DNA of 64,000 bases from the NCBI GenBank assembly GCA_023014365.1, contig JAEBUN010000027.1, positions 558,001 through 622,000 on the forward strand, written 5' to 3'. The DNA is from Lepiota brunneoincarnata (Eukaryota > Basidiomycota > Agaricomycetes > Agaricales > Agaricaceae). This document shows, one piece after another, positions 10,430 to 22,000 of the stretch; within the stretch, counting starts at the first letter, position 1; every line of letters begins with the position of its first letter. Made by a program: the position numbers and the translations under genes. Under the pieces are notes generated by a model that was not told the DNA's origin, did not search any database, and saw nothing but the letters and a program-made list of their open reading frames with translations.

Positions 10430-10845
10430 TGGTTAAGAAGCTGATTCTTTACTAGCTCCCTCTTTATCTACCAGTACACATTTCCACACAATTTTTTCTT
10501 TACAAGCATCTCAATATTTTGGAGAAAGAGCAAATAGCTCTTCATGAGTAACTGCCACATCTCATGATAAAACTTGACTCAAAACATCATTCACATCAAC
10601 TCCAGCCTCTATTGGGGCTTGTCTTTTATAACTGGACTTTCCCTTCATAGTTATTTTTTTTACTGGGGCCACTGGAGCCTCAGGAATCACAGGCAATGGT
10701 GGTACCTGTTTAAATGGTAGCTCTACTGGTTTGTTTATATCAATTGTATTATCTCTATGAATTTTCTTTCATTTTCTTGAGTGTAAAATCTCTTCTTCTG
10801 TTTCTGATTCATTTTCACCTGATAGGTCTGCAGGTCATTTTGCCT

Positions 10846-11148
10846 TCAATTAACCAGTCTTTTCCTCAAAGGTTGCACCTTTATCAGACTTCTTAAAAAC
10901 CTGGTTGAGAAGATTTGCATAAAGTTGCTCTGGTCTCCACATATTAATGTAGGGTTCTCCTTGACAACACCGTTCAACTTCAATTGTAGTTGGCTAACTT
11001 GTTGAATCAACTCAGTCAACTCTGATTTATTTTCTTCATTTTGTTGCATCTCTGCCACTCCCATGTCTTTCAACTTGTTAGCTAGAGCCAACTCTAAAAT
11101 GCTTATTTGTTGATTTATCTTATTTAGCTCATCTTCTTGCTTATGCAT
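10846..11148 (-). pseudogene. Gy2 coiled-coil gag segment
   Basis: A 100-residue minus frame with heptad-like Leu/Ile spacing (LNKINQQISILELALANKL, then LTELIQQVSQLQLKL). It lies between the Gy2 gag core and its protease, consistent with an oligomerising part of a gag polyprotein. No independent function is evident. Confidence 0.4.
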
Positions 11149-11664
11149 CTAACAAAACTGTTTCTCTATTTGATCATCTTATATATCTTGGACTCTATTC
11201 ACATAGACTGAATAGTTAGGCTCTCCAATTTCTGGGATTCCAAGAATACCCAGAGGTAGCCCAGCTTCTGAGTAGATATTCTGTTCTCAGAGGCCATAAT
11301 GTTTGGCCACTCTTTCTCTAATATTCCCTGGTTCTCCCCTTGGGATTGGGGTACCATTACCAAAATGAATACAATTTCCTTCTACTATAATTCATCCTGC
11401 TTGCTGATCCAATTTCATATGGACACAAGTATAGCATCTGTAAGGGCAATCTGATTGTTGTGTTGCATCATGCTGAGTAGGGAGAAACCTTAGAGAATTG
11501 AGTAAGGTTTCCCTGAGCTCACCTATACTACTTATACTACCTGCTGTAAGGTCTAAGTTGAGTAATCTACTCTACATAAAAGGCCATGAGGTGTCAGGGA
11601 TGTCCTAAAGTGGGTATAGTTGGGAATGGGCTCAGGATAGGGTCATATGCACTAGTGAGGGTTC

Positions 11665-11905
11665 GCATCTGCATTGGAGGGGTGTAGGAGGGAATTCTGA
11701 ACACTGGGGTACTGGGCAACAGAATTCCAGACCCAGGAAAGGTTGGGGATCAGATTTCTGGATGCAGGAGGGCTGGGAGTTGGATTTCTGAGCATAGGGA
11801 GGCTGAGAATCAGATTTCCGAACACAGAGAGGCTGGAGATCACATTTCTGAGTGCAGGGAGGTTGGGGGTTGCATTTCCAAACAAAGGGAGTCTGAGAAT
11901 CAGAA
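11665..11905 (-). repeat. 30-bp tandem repeat encoding a 10-residue unit
   Basis: About seven degenerate copies of a 30-bp unit (for example starting at GGCTGAGAATCAG). On the minus strand they form one open frame of 10-residue repeats that begin with Asn and often end in Arg (NATPNLPALR, NVISSLSVFG, NLILSLPMLR, NPTPSPPASR). The frame is preserved across all copies. It lies in the gag-side part of Gy2, so it is probably a repeat-expanded linker; chance periodicity of a minisatellite is the alternative. Confidence 0.6.
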
Positions 11906-12005
11906 TTCTAAATTTGAGGTTATGAGCAATGACCTGGAGCTCCCCTTACAGCATCCATGACCAAATATGCTACAATAATAACAGTCCATGCTGCCTGTCA
12001 AAGTA

Positions 12006-13572
12006 CAGTGGGTCAAAAAACAGTCCCAATGTTTTCACCATTTGGAAAGATCAGCTAATAGTGGACCAAGGTGATTATATAAATACTTGGGAAAATAGAC
12101 AATAATAATATAGCAAATTAGGATCCTGAATCCATCTAAATTATGTGATTCATCCAAGAAGTAATGAATGAATCAATGATTTAAAATATTAACTCATTGG
12201 GACAGTTTTTTGACCCTCTATTATCTACCTAATTAATATGTTGAATTGCCTCCTCTTGCCTGAATAACTGCCTTGAGCCTTCTGGTCATGCTTTCTATAA
12301 GCTTTTGACATCTTTCTGCAGCAATCCTATTTCACTTTACCACTAACCTGTCCCATAATTCATGTATGTATTCTCTTAGGGTAGTTTCTCATATCCCTTC
12401 AACCTAGTTCTTTAGGTACATATTCAGTGTTCAATGGATTTGGAGTCAGGAGAGTGTGCTGGCCATAGTAGAAACTTACATCTTGTTATCTTCAAACCAC
12501 TCTATTGCCCCTTTAGACTTGTATTTTGGATCATTGTCCTACTGGAATATCCACTCCTCCTCCATCTCCAAAGTTTCAAAGCTATTCACCATCCCATATT
12601 CCAATATCTCACAGTTACTGCTCTACTATCTATGATCCTCTCAACCTCCACTAGCATTCCTACTCCTTTCCACCCCTGTAACCTACCATACCATGATGTT
12701 ACCACCACCTTCATGCTTAATAGTAGGAATAATAGTCTTGTCTGAGAGTCCTTCCTCCCTTATACATCTTCCCATATGACCCAAGCTTGTTGATTTTTGT
12801 TTTATCTGTCCATAATATCTGCTTCCAATCTCCCACTGTCCAATTCTTATGCCTGTGGGCAATTTGAAGTAAGCAGTTCAGTGTTGCTTCCTAAGAAGAG
12901 GTCATTTGGTCTTAACAACAGACCAGAAATTGTTCTTCTTGAGCATATTTCAGATTGTTTGAAGTATGACAGGAGTAGGGAGGATAGAGTGTATGAATTG
13001 GGTAGCTTGAACAGCATTGTCCAGCTTCCCAGGGGTGATTTAGTCAATTATTGATTATTTATTCTGAGAATCCTCATCTGAGTCAACTTCTTTCATGATG
13101 TGCTCAATAGTACTCTTGCCTAGACCAGTTTTGACTGAGTTTATTGCAGGGAATAGCCATTCTGAAGAAGAAAAATGACTTGAGAGCACTGGGTAAAAGA
13201 TATAACCTCTATGATGTACTAGTAAGAAGAAAAGATGGTTGAAGTGATTTTAATATGATCATGTGATATAGAAGAGGTCACATGACAATTTTTGTTATCC
13301 CCACACTTGATTTGGTATTGATTTGGCCTGTCCTAACACCAGATTTTAGGAAAATGACAGAGGGTCAAAAAACTGTCCCAATGAGTTAATATTTTAAATA
13401 ATTAATTGATCCATTACTTCTTGGACAAATCACGTGATTTAAGCGGATTCAGGATCCCAATATGCTATATTATCATTGTCTATTTTCCCAAGTATTTATG
13501 TAATCACCTTGGTCCACTATTAGCTGATCTTTCCAAATGGTGAAATCATTGGGACAGTTTTTTGACCCTCTG
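12006..13572 (-). mobile_element. Tc1-A1: complete Tc1/mariner-type element inserted in Gy2
   Basis: 1,567 bp flanked by TA (12004-12005, 13573-13574). The ends are about 215-bp inverted arms, 12006-12219 and 13358-13572. Each arm is itself bounded by inverted copies of the terminal motif (GGTCAAAAAACTGTCCCAATG-like). The transposase lies on the minus strand and is broken: fragments include the helix-turn-helix side near 13150-13000, KTKINKLGSYGKMY near 12770 and the C-terminal ESMTRRLKAVI region near 12290. A related copy at 62688-63878 shares the coding strand and sequence on the plus strand. Confidence 0.88.
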
Positions 13573-13574
13573 TA

Positions 13575-14345
13575 GCTATTCCACTCTGTGCATTTGCAGC
13601 CACAGGGGGCTTAGAATTCATTTTAGGATATGATTTAGTCTCCAGACAACTTTTCAGCATCTCTTCCTGCACTTTCATTGCATCTTTGATATTTGCTATC
13701 CCATTTTGTAATTAGGATATCTCTTCTGTAACTCCTTGCTTCAACTCTGAGAACTCTTTTTTAACAGAAGACCCTGTAGCTGTAGCTGATGGAGTTTTTA
13801 CTTCCTAAATTACTCTTTTCTGCCTCTAGATGATCTAGTCAAAGTTTTCCCACTGACTAGCTCTGTAGCCATGTGTAGAACCTCAACCAATTCATAAGGA
13901 TCCTCTTCATGTAGTTCAGCTAGCTTGGAAGATGTAGCCTTTCCCTTTCCAAGAGTTGTCACTCTCAGCCTCCCTTCAATAGCCAAATGGTTATTCAAAT
14001 TGTCCTGGAAGTGTTTATCCAAGGTTGCTACAAACATCTCTACCAATTCTCTATTAGATACCAGAGTAGGAGGTCTCGAGCATTTATTAGCTTCAGTCAG
14101 GAATCTCCCTCGGAAATTCAAGAGATTTTGCTCTCCTGGTCTCATACAAAGATGAAAATGAATGACATCATGTTGCTATATATGTAGAGTCCAGACATTT
14201 GTCTTGAGTTCTCCCAAATCATTTCGCTTCTTTGACCTCAACAATGTTAAAGATACTCCAGATGCTTCTTTCTTTAACTCACCCAAGCTCCCTTGGTATT
14301 CACATAAACAGCTCCAGTGGTGGTTGAACCGAGATTTGCTTACAA
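13575..14345 (-). pseudogene. Gy2 gag core
   Basis: The best frame is 14145-13810: RPGEQNLLNFRGRFLTEANK, then a block ending LNNHLAIEGRL, then an acidic helix. This resembles the capsid region of Agaricomycete gypsy gag (the PGE/R...FLTEANKC signature). Further upstream gag-like pieces lie in 14150-14340 (NTKGAWVS on the minus strand). The segment continues on the far side of Tc1-A1. Confidence 0.55.
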
Positions 14346-14727
14346 AGCCCCACACCTGAGGTTCTTAGTGGTGCATTTTACCGCAGCCAGCTTGAAAAAC
14401 GGTCTCAATATGTGGCGAGTTAGCACTCCCTATAAGGAGAAATCGACCAAACCAGCCGGCAATTCACACTTACAGAGATGTTTTGGCGGGGGCTCCTAGG
14501 CCTCGAGCACTCGAGTGCTAAGGAATGCTAAGGGGCAGTTCCTTTTGGGGTTTTGTGAGATACAAAATGAATGCTATATACTTGGGTGAAGGTAACGTTC
14601 TAGTGCAATATATAAAAATGTGATGATAAAAGGTGGCTGAAAAAGAAACAATAGGGCGACAGAAATTCAAACTACAGAGCCAAACCAGCAGCAACTTGGC
14701 GTCGACACAAACCAGGGCCTCAATCCT

Positions 14728-16007
14728 CTACTGCTCGTTAACGAACACAGCAGCCATACCCATACCGGAACCAATACACATCGAGGTGACGAACACACGT
14801 TTGCCGGTCTGTCTGGCGATGTTGAAGCCAGTGGCGACCTGGCGAGCGCCAGTGCAACCGAGAGGGTGCCCAAGGGCGATGGCACCACCATTGACGTTGA
14901 CTTTCTCGAATGGGATTTTCAAATGCTGACGGAAAAGACAGCTTGACTGGCGAAAGCCTCGTTGATCTCGTAGAAGTCAACATCATCCTTGTTAAGCCCA
15001 ACCAACTCGAGAACTTTGGGAATAGCGAACGCCGGGCCGACGCCCATGATACGTGGCGGAACACCAACGACGGCGGAGGTGACGAACTTGCCGACAATGG
15101 GGAGACCCAGCTTCCTGGCAACGGAGCGGCGGGCAAGAAGGACGGCTGCGGCACCATCGGAAACTTGGGAGGCGTTACCAGCGTGAGTGCTGCCATCCTT
15201 GCTGAAGGCAGGCTTGAGTTTGGCGAGGCTCTGAGCGGTAACACCATCCCGGATACCGTCATCGAAGTCTACGACAATATCAACCTCCTTTTCAGGTCTT
15301 GGGATCGATGACTTTGGTCTTGATGGGGACTATCTCGTCCTTGAACTTGCCAGCCTTATTGGCAGCGGCGGCCTTTTGGAAAGAGTCAGCAGCAAACTCG
15401 TCCTGAACCTGACGGGGGATGTTGAAGTCCTTGGCAACGTTTTCGGAGGTGATACCCATGGGAATAAGACAGTCGTCAGCCTCCTGGTTCTGGCGAACTT
15501 CGTCAGAGATATCTGGTGCGGCACGGGAGCCGAAGCCGTGAGTCATGGACTCGACACCAGCACCTGTTGTACGTTTAGCGCCCACGAATATTGTATAGAG
15601 AGAGGTGATGCGCACCGATCCCGATGTTTATCTGTCCAGCTTTAATCTCATTTGCAATTTGAGTGACGGCAGTGAGACCGGAAGAGCACTGGCGGTTAAC
15701 AGTGTTGACGGCAGCGGTATTGGGAATACCAGCATGGAGGGCGGCCATGCGGGCGGCGGAAGCTCCGCCGCCAGGGGGGAGGACGTTGCCGACAGCGACA
15801 TCCTCAATGAGTTTAGGGTCCAAATGGACACGCGCATAGACGGCGCGAAGGACATTGGAAAGGATGAAATCGGGCTTAGTGTCTTTGAAACCACCCTTCC
15901 TTGGCTTTGGTGATGGCTGAGCGGATAGCAGAGACAACGACGACATCGTCATCGTGCTTCTCCAAGAGGCGCTGGCGGGCTGGAGATGTCGATGTTTGTG
16001 TGGCCAT
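14728..16007 (-). CDS. POT1: 3-ketoacyl-CoA thiolase, peroxisomal type, with three apparent 1-base indels
   Basis: Acetyl-CoA acyltransferase, the last step of beta-oxidation (3-ketoacyl-CoA plus CoA to acetyl-CoA and a shortened acyl-CoA). Start ATG at 16007, exon 16007-15616, intron 15615-15564 (52 nt, GT-AG), exon 15563-14728 ending TAG. The catalytic Cys sits in [12 protein letters not shown]; the His in [14 protein letters not shown] and second Cys in [10 protein letters not shown] near the end. The N-terminus RQRLLEKHD only loosely fits a PTS2 peroxisomal signal. The reading frame breaks three times: an extra base near 15900 (after SAITKAK), an extra base near 15295 (after DPKT) and a missing base near 14927 (after AVFSV). 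Correcting all three gives about 408 codons, the normal size. A decayed gene or assembly errors are both possible. Confidence 0.9.
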
Positions 16008-19000
16008 GATGGAGGTTGTGGAGGAAGGCGTGGAAATGGCGGTAGAGGTTGTCGGTAGGATTTATAAGGAAAGGGTCAGCTGGGCGGAAATCACATGCCG
16101 TGAACATTCCACCGGCAACTCTTTCAAACTTACCGTACATCCTGCAGCCATTACACGAGCAACATTTCCTACTCTTCGAATATCAGCCGTTTATATCACT
16201 ATCACATGCCTGGCACATTCATGCTCCCCAAAAGCGAGGGCTCGATGTTTTGGATTTAATACCTTGGTCCCTCGACTCGCCTCAGGGCGCACCCATCCGA
16301 TAAGAGGTCGTCCGAGGTTCGTGAAGCTCACAAAACTCGAATAGTACGGAGGAATGAGGAAGCAAGCTGCTGGAACTTGTGAATGTCAAACATCTTTATT
16401 CCTCCCTCTTGTTGGCCAGGCAAGCTCAAGCTGTACGAGATGGACGTAGTGATGCTAACGAGGACGTTTTGTAAGCACCAGGCGGTGCAGATATGTTTGG
16501 TATGTGTACCTTATACTCCGGGGCACATAAGCGACACGGCCAAGGGTACGCAGCTTATTGGAGCTTGAACTGTGCAACCCGGCCTGCGTACACCAATGCC
16601 CCCAGTTACTTGATGGCCCAATAGCCCTGCACTGTTCGTGGCCAAGTCGGTGGCACGCCAATTCAGGCGAGTGGGGATTTTTCTTCTTCAGTCTGTTATC
16701 GCAAGTTGCTTGACTGTTTGAAGACCGCATTGAATGCCCATAAGACACCTGTTTGGGTGCTCGAGGTGAAGATCATCGGCGAATGAAGGCTCACACCCAA
16801 AGGTACAATCGACTCTTAAGATGATAAGTAGTCCTGTGAATGGGGATACGCCAGGACATGATAGGTGGTGCGGCACGGACTTGCAGTCCCGAGAAACCCT
16901 CAAGCTTTCGACACCGGCACCGGCTGGCTCGGAGTTCAAACGTTCAATGGCACAAAGTCTGCATCTTGATAAATGTTGGGGCTATTAATTCAACTTAATA
17001 GAGTTGCTCATCTATATGTCACCTCCCGAGGCGATATATGGCGGTTGGTGTTCCCCTTCCTACGATTGTCCAACGCCCGCGGACTGACGATGATTCGGTT
17101 GTGCTGCAGTACATTACCTCAATATTCTGTGCTATCACACATGCATCAGCAGTCCTCGTCATGATGTAGTCAGAGCGGGGAAATCTTTCAATCTCCTGGA
17201 CAAGCGGACATACCATTGGCATGAAACCCGATCCAATCGAGGATCCACACGCAGTGAGAGATTAATAACACCAGCAAAAAAAAACCGATTAGTAGAGCTT
17301 CCCTCGCTCAATGGAGGTCCACAATTCAATGAGCTTTTTGGTCGGGTTTGCGGCACAGATGCGGTTATTGACGTTTCCTGGAATGGCGGACCCCAAGCTT
17401 CAAGGCGAACCGATCCGTGGATTGCAGGGTAGATACACTCGGACACAGACCGCCATTTCTCCCTTCATATAGACGACAAAAGAGACGAGTCCAACCAGTC
17501 TCAGACTCCAGGCGACACTCACCAAGGATCAAACAAGTGACACCATCGCGGATCACGGTGAAGAACGAAGGAAGAAAGAGATCAGAACTTTCCAGTCACC
17601 GGAGCCTGTGTATGAGGTATAGAACAAGCACCGAAGAGGAGCGTGTTCCTTCGTCGTAACTAAACTTCTGGGGTTGTGACCGCTTTTGTCTAGGGGTTGA
17701 GATTGATGATGCCAAGTCAGTCATAAATTCCAAGTTGGGCTTTGGCGGCGTTCCAGAATGGATTTGGTTATCGGGTCCAAGAAGGGAGCGATATTAGTTT
17801 AGGAGCCTTCTTATTGGATATACAAGTGAGAGCCGAGTCCCTGGTACACTATCCATCGTGCTGCTCCTCTCACCAGCGTCATCGGTCCACACGCGAGTGC
17901 TGTGCGAAAATAATACGATTGGCGACTCCTTCCCTCTAGGTTAGACCGTCGTCCGTCTGTACTGGGATAGAAATTTCTATCCACCGAGAGGGCAACAGCC
18001 AGGGGTGAGGTATTCATATCTGGAAATGAATAGCTGGTGCCATAAATCGGCCAATTTCATCTCACCAATGTTTGTGACTGGAATGCGACGGATGAGCGTT
18101 AGAGGGCCGGTGAAGGTGAGAATGGAAGAGCCCCAGGTTCCACAGGCCTGAGGCCTGGGTCTGAGAACCCTCTCGATAAGATGCCGGCCGAGAAGGCGGA
18201 GAGAACAGACCGTCACGATGAAGCTGTTTACCCAACTGATGGGGTGCCTTCGCAGTCGATTAGCTGGCGAGACAATGTATTCTGTGAGATTACCTTAGTA
18301 TGGTACCCGCGTTCACACCCAGCTGCATGATACCCGGTGGATCCCTACTTCAGGTCAATCTCGGTGTGAGGAACCTTGGGCAGCCCTTTGAAGCTGTAAG
18401 TACCTGGAGTCAATGCGTGCAAATGGTCGGAGGTGAGCACACGACGTCAGTAGCCTGAGGGGGTTGAGGGGCCTGAACAGTGCGGCACCCCTCGATTAAC
18501 CTCGGGGATCGGTCCAATGCGACTCGGAAAATGAGCGTCTGACAATGGCCGCATGGCGTACACGCCGCCGCGTGTATACGCTATTGAGTGAGTGAAATAC
18601 GTTGAAAGGCCTCCCCTTATTCTGAACAATGGACTGAAAAGAGAACATTCAAAGACCATCGAGGAGACAATTTCATTTACGCTACCTCGAGTTCCATTCA
18701 GGGCCGCCCGCCACTGCACCAGGGACGATCAGTATGAGAGCTCGATCATGCCCCAGTAGGAGACCCTACGTCCAAACCGCTTGTGCTACGGCGACGGGCT
18801 GGTCCTCGAGCTATAAGGCAGCAACTCAAGCGAGCTGCGCAAGCGTCTGTAATACATCGTATCATGCGATTCCAATACATAGCACCACGAAAGCTGGGGG
18901 CATATTCGCCGCGGTTGGGCATGCCATGAGGTCAGTTGCACGACATCCTCACGTCTAACGAACATATCACATCAATCTAGCCATCAAGCTGTTAATAACT

Positions 19001-22000
19001 TGAGCTTCCCTTCTAGACGTCGCCCCTTCTTTCTGGCCGCGCTGTGTCCAGGCATTCCGACGACACATTATAGAAGAAAGTCTTGGAAAAAGCGCAACAA
19101 GTTTAGGTACAGAGTCCCCCGCAACCGGCTCATGCGCAGCAGATACTGACCTATTTAGAGTCCCTCTGTCGCGCCCATCAGAGTCACGAGGAGCGCCTTT
19201 AGAAAGTACGGCGCAGAAGCTACAGAGGATTTATCCAACCGTTGTCACCGAGTTGACATGATAGCGCATCAACTGGTCATATCACCATCATCAGACCCCC
19301 AAAGGCACTAGATGCTGGAGTTTTGCACCAAAATGAAAACAGTAGGAAAATACTCGTGCCCTCGGTGCTCCCTGTGCGCTCGGACACTCCTGACTCGGAA
19401 ACGGTCAGGAAATGCGGCACCACTGCATCGGTGTACTTCCCAGCCTTCCTAAAGAAATTTCTAGGTTTGTCCCTTAGGCCGCTCGGGTGTGTCTTCCATA
19501 GCACAAAGCACTAACCAGCGAATACCTCCAGCACATTAGGGGACATCCACCGGGCTGGAGTGGGTTAGCTACTTAATAAGGCATTATCCATACACGAACG
19601 TCTCCTCCCGACATCAAGAAGATTCCCATCGGAGCGTCATCCATAGACGGTCCTGCCAGTCTCTGGCACGCGCTTAGACTATTACCAGTCTCAGGGCTTT
19701 GGTGCTGCAGGTTCGTTCAGCCGGTCTATTGGCGCTCTACAGCCTTGCAGCAAGAGTCGGAGTTATTTCACCCGATTCGAAGAACCTGCTTTCTTTAGAA
19801 TAGATCTGGATTGGGGTAAGCTCCAGGTGGGGGTTTTGCATTCGCTTCGCATCTGACGTCGGTATAGAATGACCTCCTGCGGAGAAACTGGAACCACAGC
19901 ATTTCGCTGTACTAGGCTCATAATAAACTGACCGTGCGGCGCAAAGGAGGATATGAGTTCTGCAGCGGTGCAAGAATAGCACCTTGTGGACGTTTCCTGT
20001 GGCTTTTCGTGCTTGCGAATACTTGAAACCGAACCTTGCTTGACATAAATGTGATATAGGCTCCGGAACACGGAGTGTTATTGGGGCAATAAGATATGCC
20101 GCTGAGCGCCGATAACATTCCCCCCGTGTTTGAACAACTCTCGGTGGAGTTGTTATCCTTCCGCCCTATTCAGTTCAGTTCCGGAGTGTATTGAATAATT
20201 ATCACTGCCCGTAGCTAGAAGCCTCAACAATGGTGATCCATCATCAACAACACAATTTCCCATCACATAACAATATTCTTCCGGAACAACCACCACCTCG
20301 ACGGCGCGTATCGCAACCAAATCTGATCGGGAGGGTGCCTATATCGTACACACATCACTAGTCCAGCACCCACGGAGGTATTCCTCATCACATTAGACCA
20401 CATCAGCCCCATCATCAATCATCGATGCATCATCGAGGTGTTCTTGCCATGTCTACTTTTATCTGTTCTTCGGTGCTGCTACTGCGAGATCACACATATC
20501 AGTTCATCATTCCATCATATCAGAGCTCATTGGACAAAGAAGGTTAACAGCTTACCACGGGGCCACTGCGACTCGGAATAGGGTGAGGTCATCTCGAAGC
20601 TAGGTTATGTGGTGCAGCTAGTCGGACCACAGAGTCCGGCATGTAGGTAACAACGCATCTGATGTGCTGATTGATTTGATAACTCCACACCCCTCCCCGA
20701 TTGGACTGGATTGGCGACCCAAATGCCAATGCAATGCATATATCACCGCGACCCTTGCTGTACACTATTTTTTGCTTCCCCGGTCCTGAGTACGTCGTAC
20801 CTGTAACTTGTGCGGGGATCAAATTTCATCTATAAAGGATATGAGCTACTCATGTGAGTCCCTTCTGGGGTTCAAACGAGATGGTTTGCTCATGAATAGC
20901 CCGGCACTCGTGGGGGGAGGAGGACAAACACGGCATGGAATGCTGGATACCATATCTTTTTATTTCCCAAACCTTGAATTTTGCACTTGGTGTATCCATC
21001 CTCGGTGTTTTTAAGACGTTTGATATTGATGATGTTGTTCAGTGATAGGTGGCATCGATCACACGCCCGGCATTGAATTATGAATGAACGAATAAATCAA
21101 TGAATTCAACGTGGTTCGGTGATTCGCTATCACTCGCGCGCGATCGCTGAGTCCCGTTAGAGGGGTTGATCCACTGGCAACCTCCAGCCCTCCCCTCCCC
21201 CCCTATCCGTTTTTGACTCACTCCAAGTGACAATGTCCTAGCTCATATACACAGCGCTATATCAGGGATACCCATCATCATTTCATTTAACAGCATGTAT
21301 GGTGCAGTTGAGTTCGCCAAGAATATTGTCTCGGTATACCATACTCTGTCACGTTCGAAACCATCATTAATCACACGGACACCGCATCTTGGAATACCCA
21401 CTATTTTTATGGTGACCGATATCAGCTTACACCCCCATTCAAACCTGCCTGTTCTCTCTTCTTGCTAGCTTCCTCAGGGCCAAGATCTGAATGGGCAATG
21501 AACCAGCTGATGATGATGGCTGCAGATGCTGATGATATATCACACGAGCTGTGCACTTGCCCATCATCAATTGACAACTGATAGCCCGCAAACCGAATAC
21601 GGGATCAAACTACAGCTTTTTGTACGGGTTGGTTGCGCAAAATCACAAACCACTCGATGAGAACCAAACCCTTTTTTCCCCTTTCCTCCCCACATTTCCG
21701 GTAATAAAAACGAGCGTCCACCACAACCGGGAGTTTCGAGCCAACTCGATTGGGTGAGAATTCAACCTAGAAACGGGTGGGTTTGGTTGCATCAGAAGTT
21801 CTTTGCCCTCTCGGAACGCGCGCTTTTTCAATCGGAGTTGTTATCGGACCCTCAGCGTCTCGCGCCACTCCGAGTCGGCAGCACCGTGCGTCATAAAATG
21901 TAAGGCCACTCGAGCTCATCATCAACGCCGCAAAGATATTGTGCGCCAATAAGGTGTATGTGTATTTGATAAGCTTCACTGCTCATCAACAAAGCTTAGA

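Larger units (their letters stand above)
9534..14345 (-). mobile_element. Gy2: old degenerate Ty3/gypsy element
   Basis: A minus-strand gypsy remnant of a second family, read from gag (about 14345-13575) through a coiled-coil region and protease (10429-9983) into the protease/RT linker (down to 9534 and on to 1418-1577). It is interrupted by Tc1-A1 (12006-13572) and Gy1b. No LTRs were found. The border with host DNA is placed near 14345 because CpG density rises sharply there. Many stops and low CpG mark it as old. Confidence 0.75.

Noticed and set aside
15901..16344. 147-codon plus frame opposite the thiolase start
   Set aside because: Shadow of the thiolase first exon and 5' region; no independent support.
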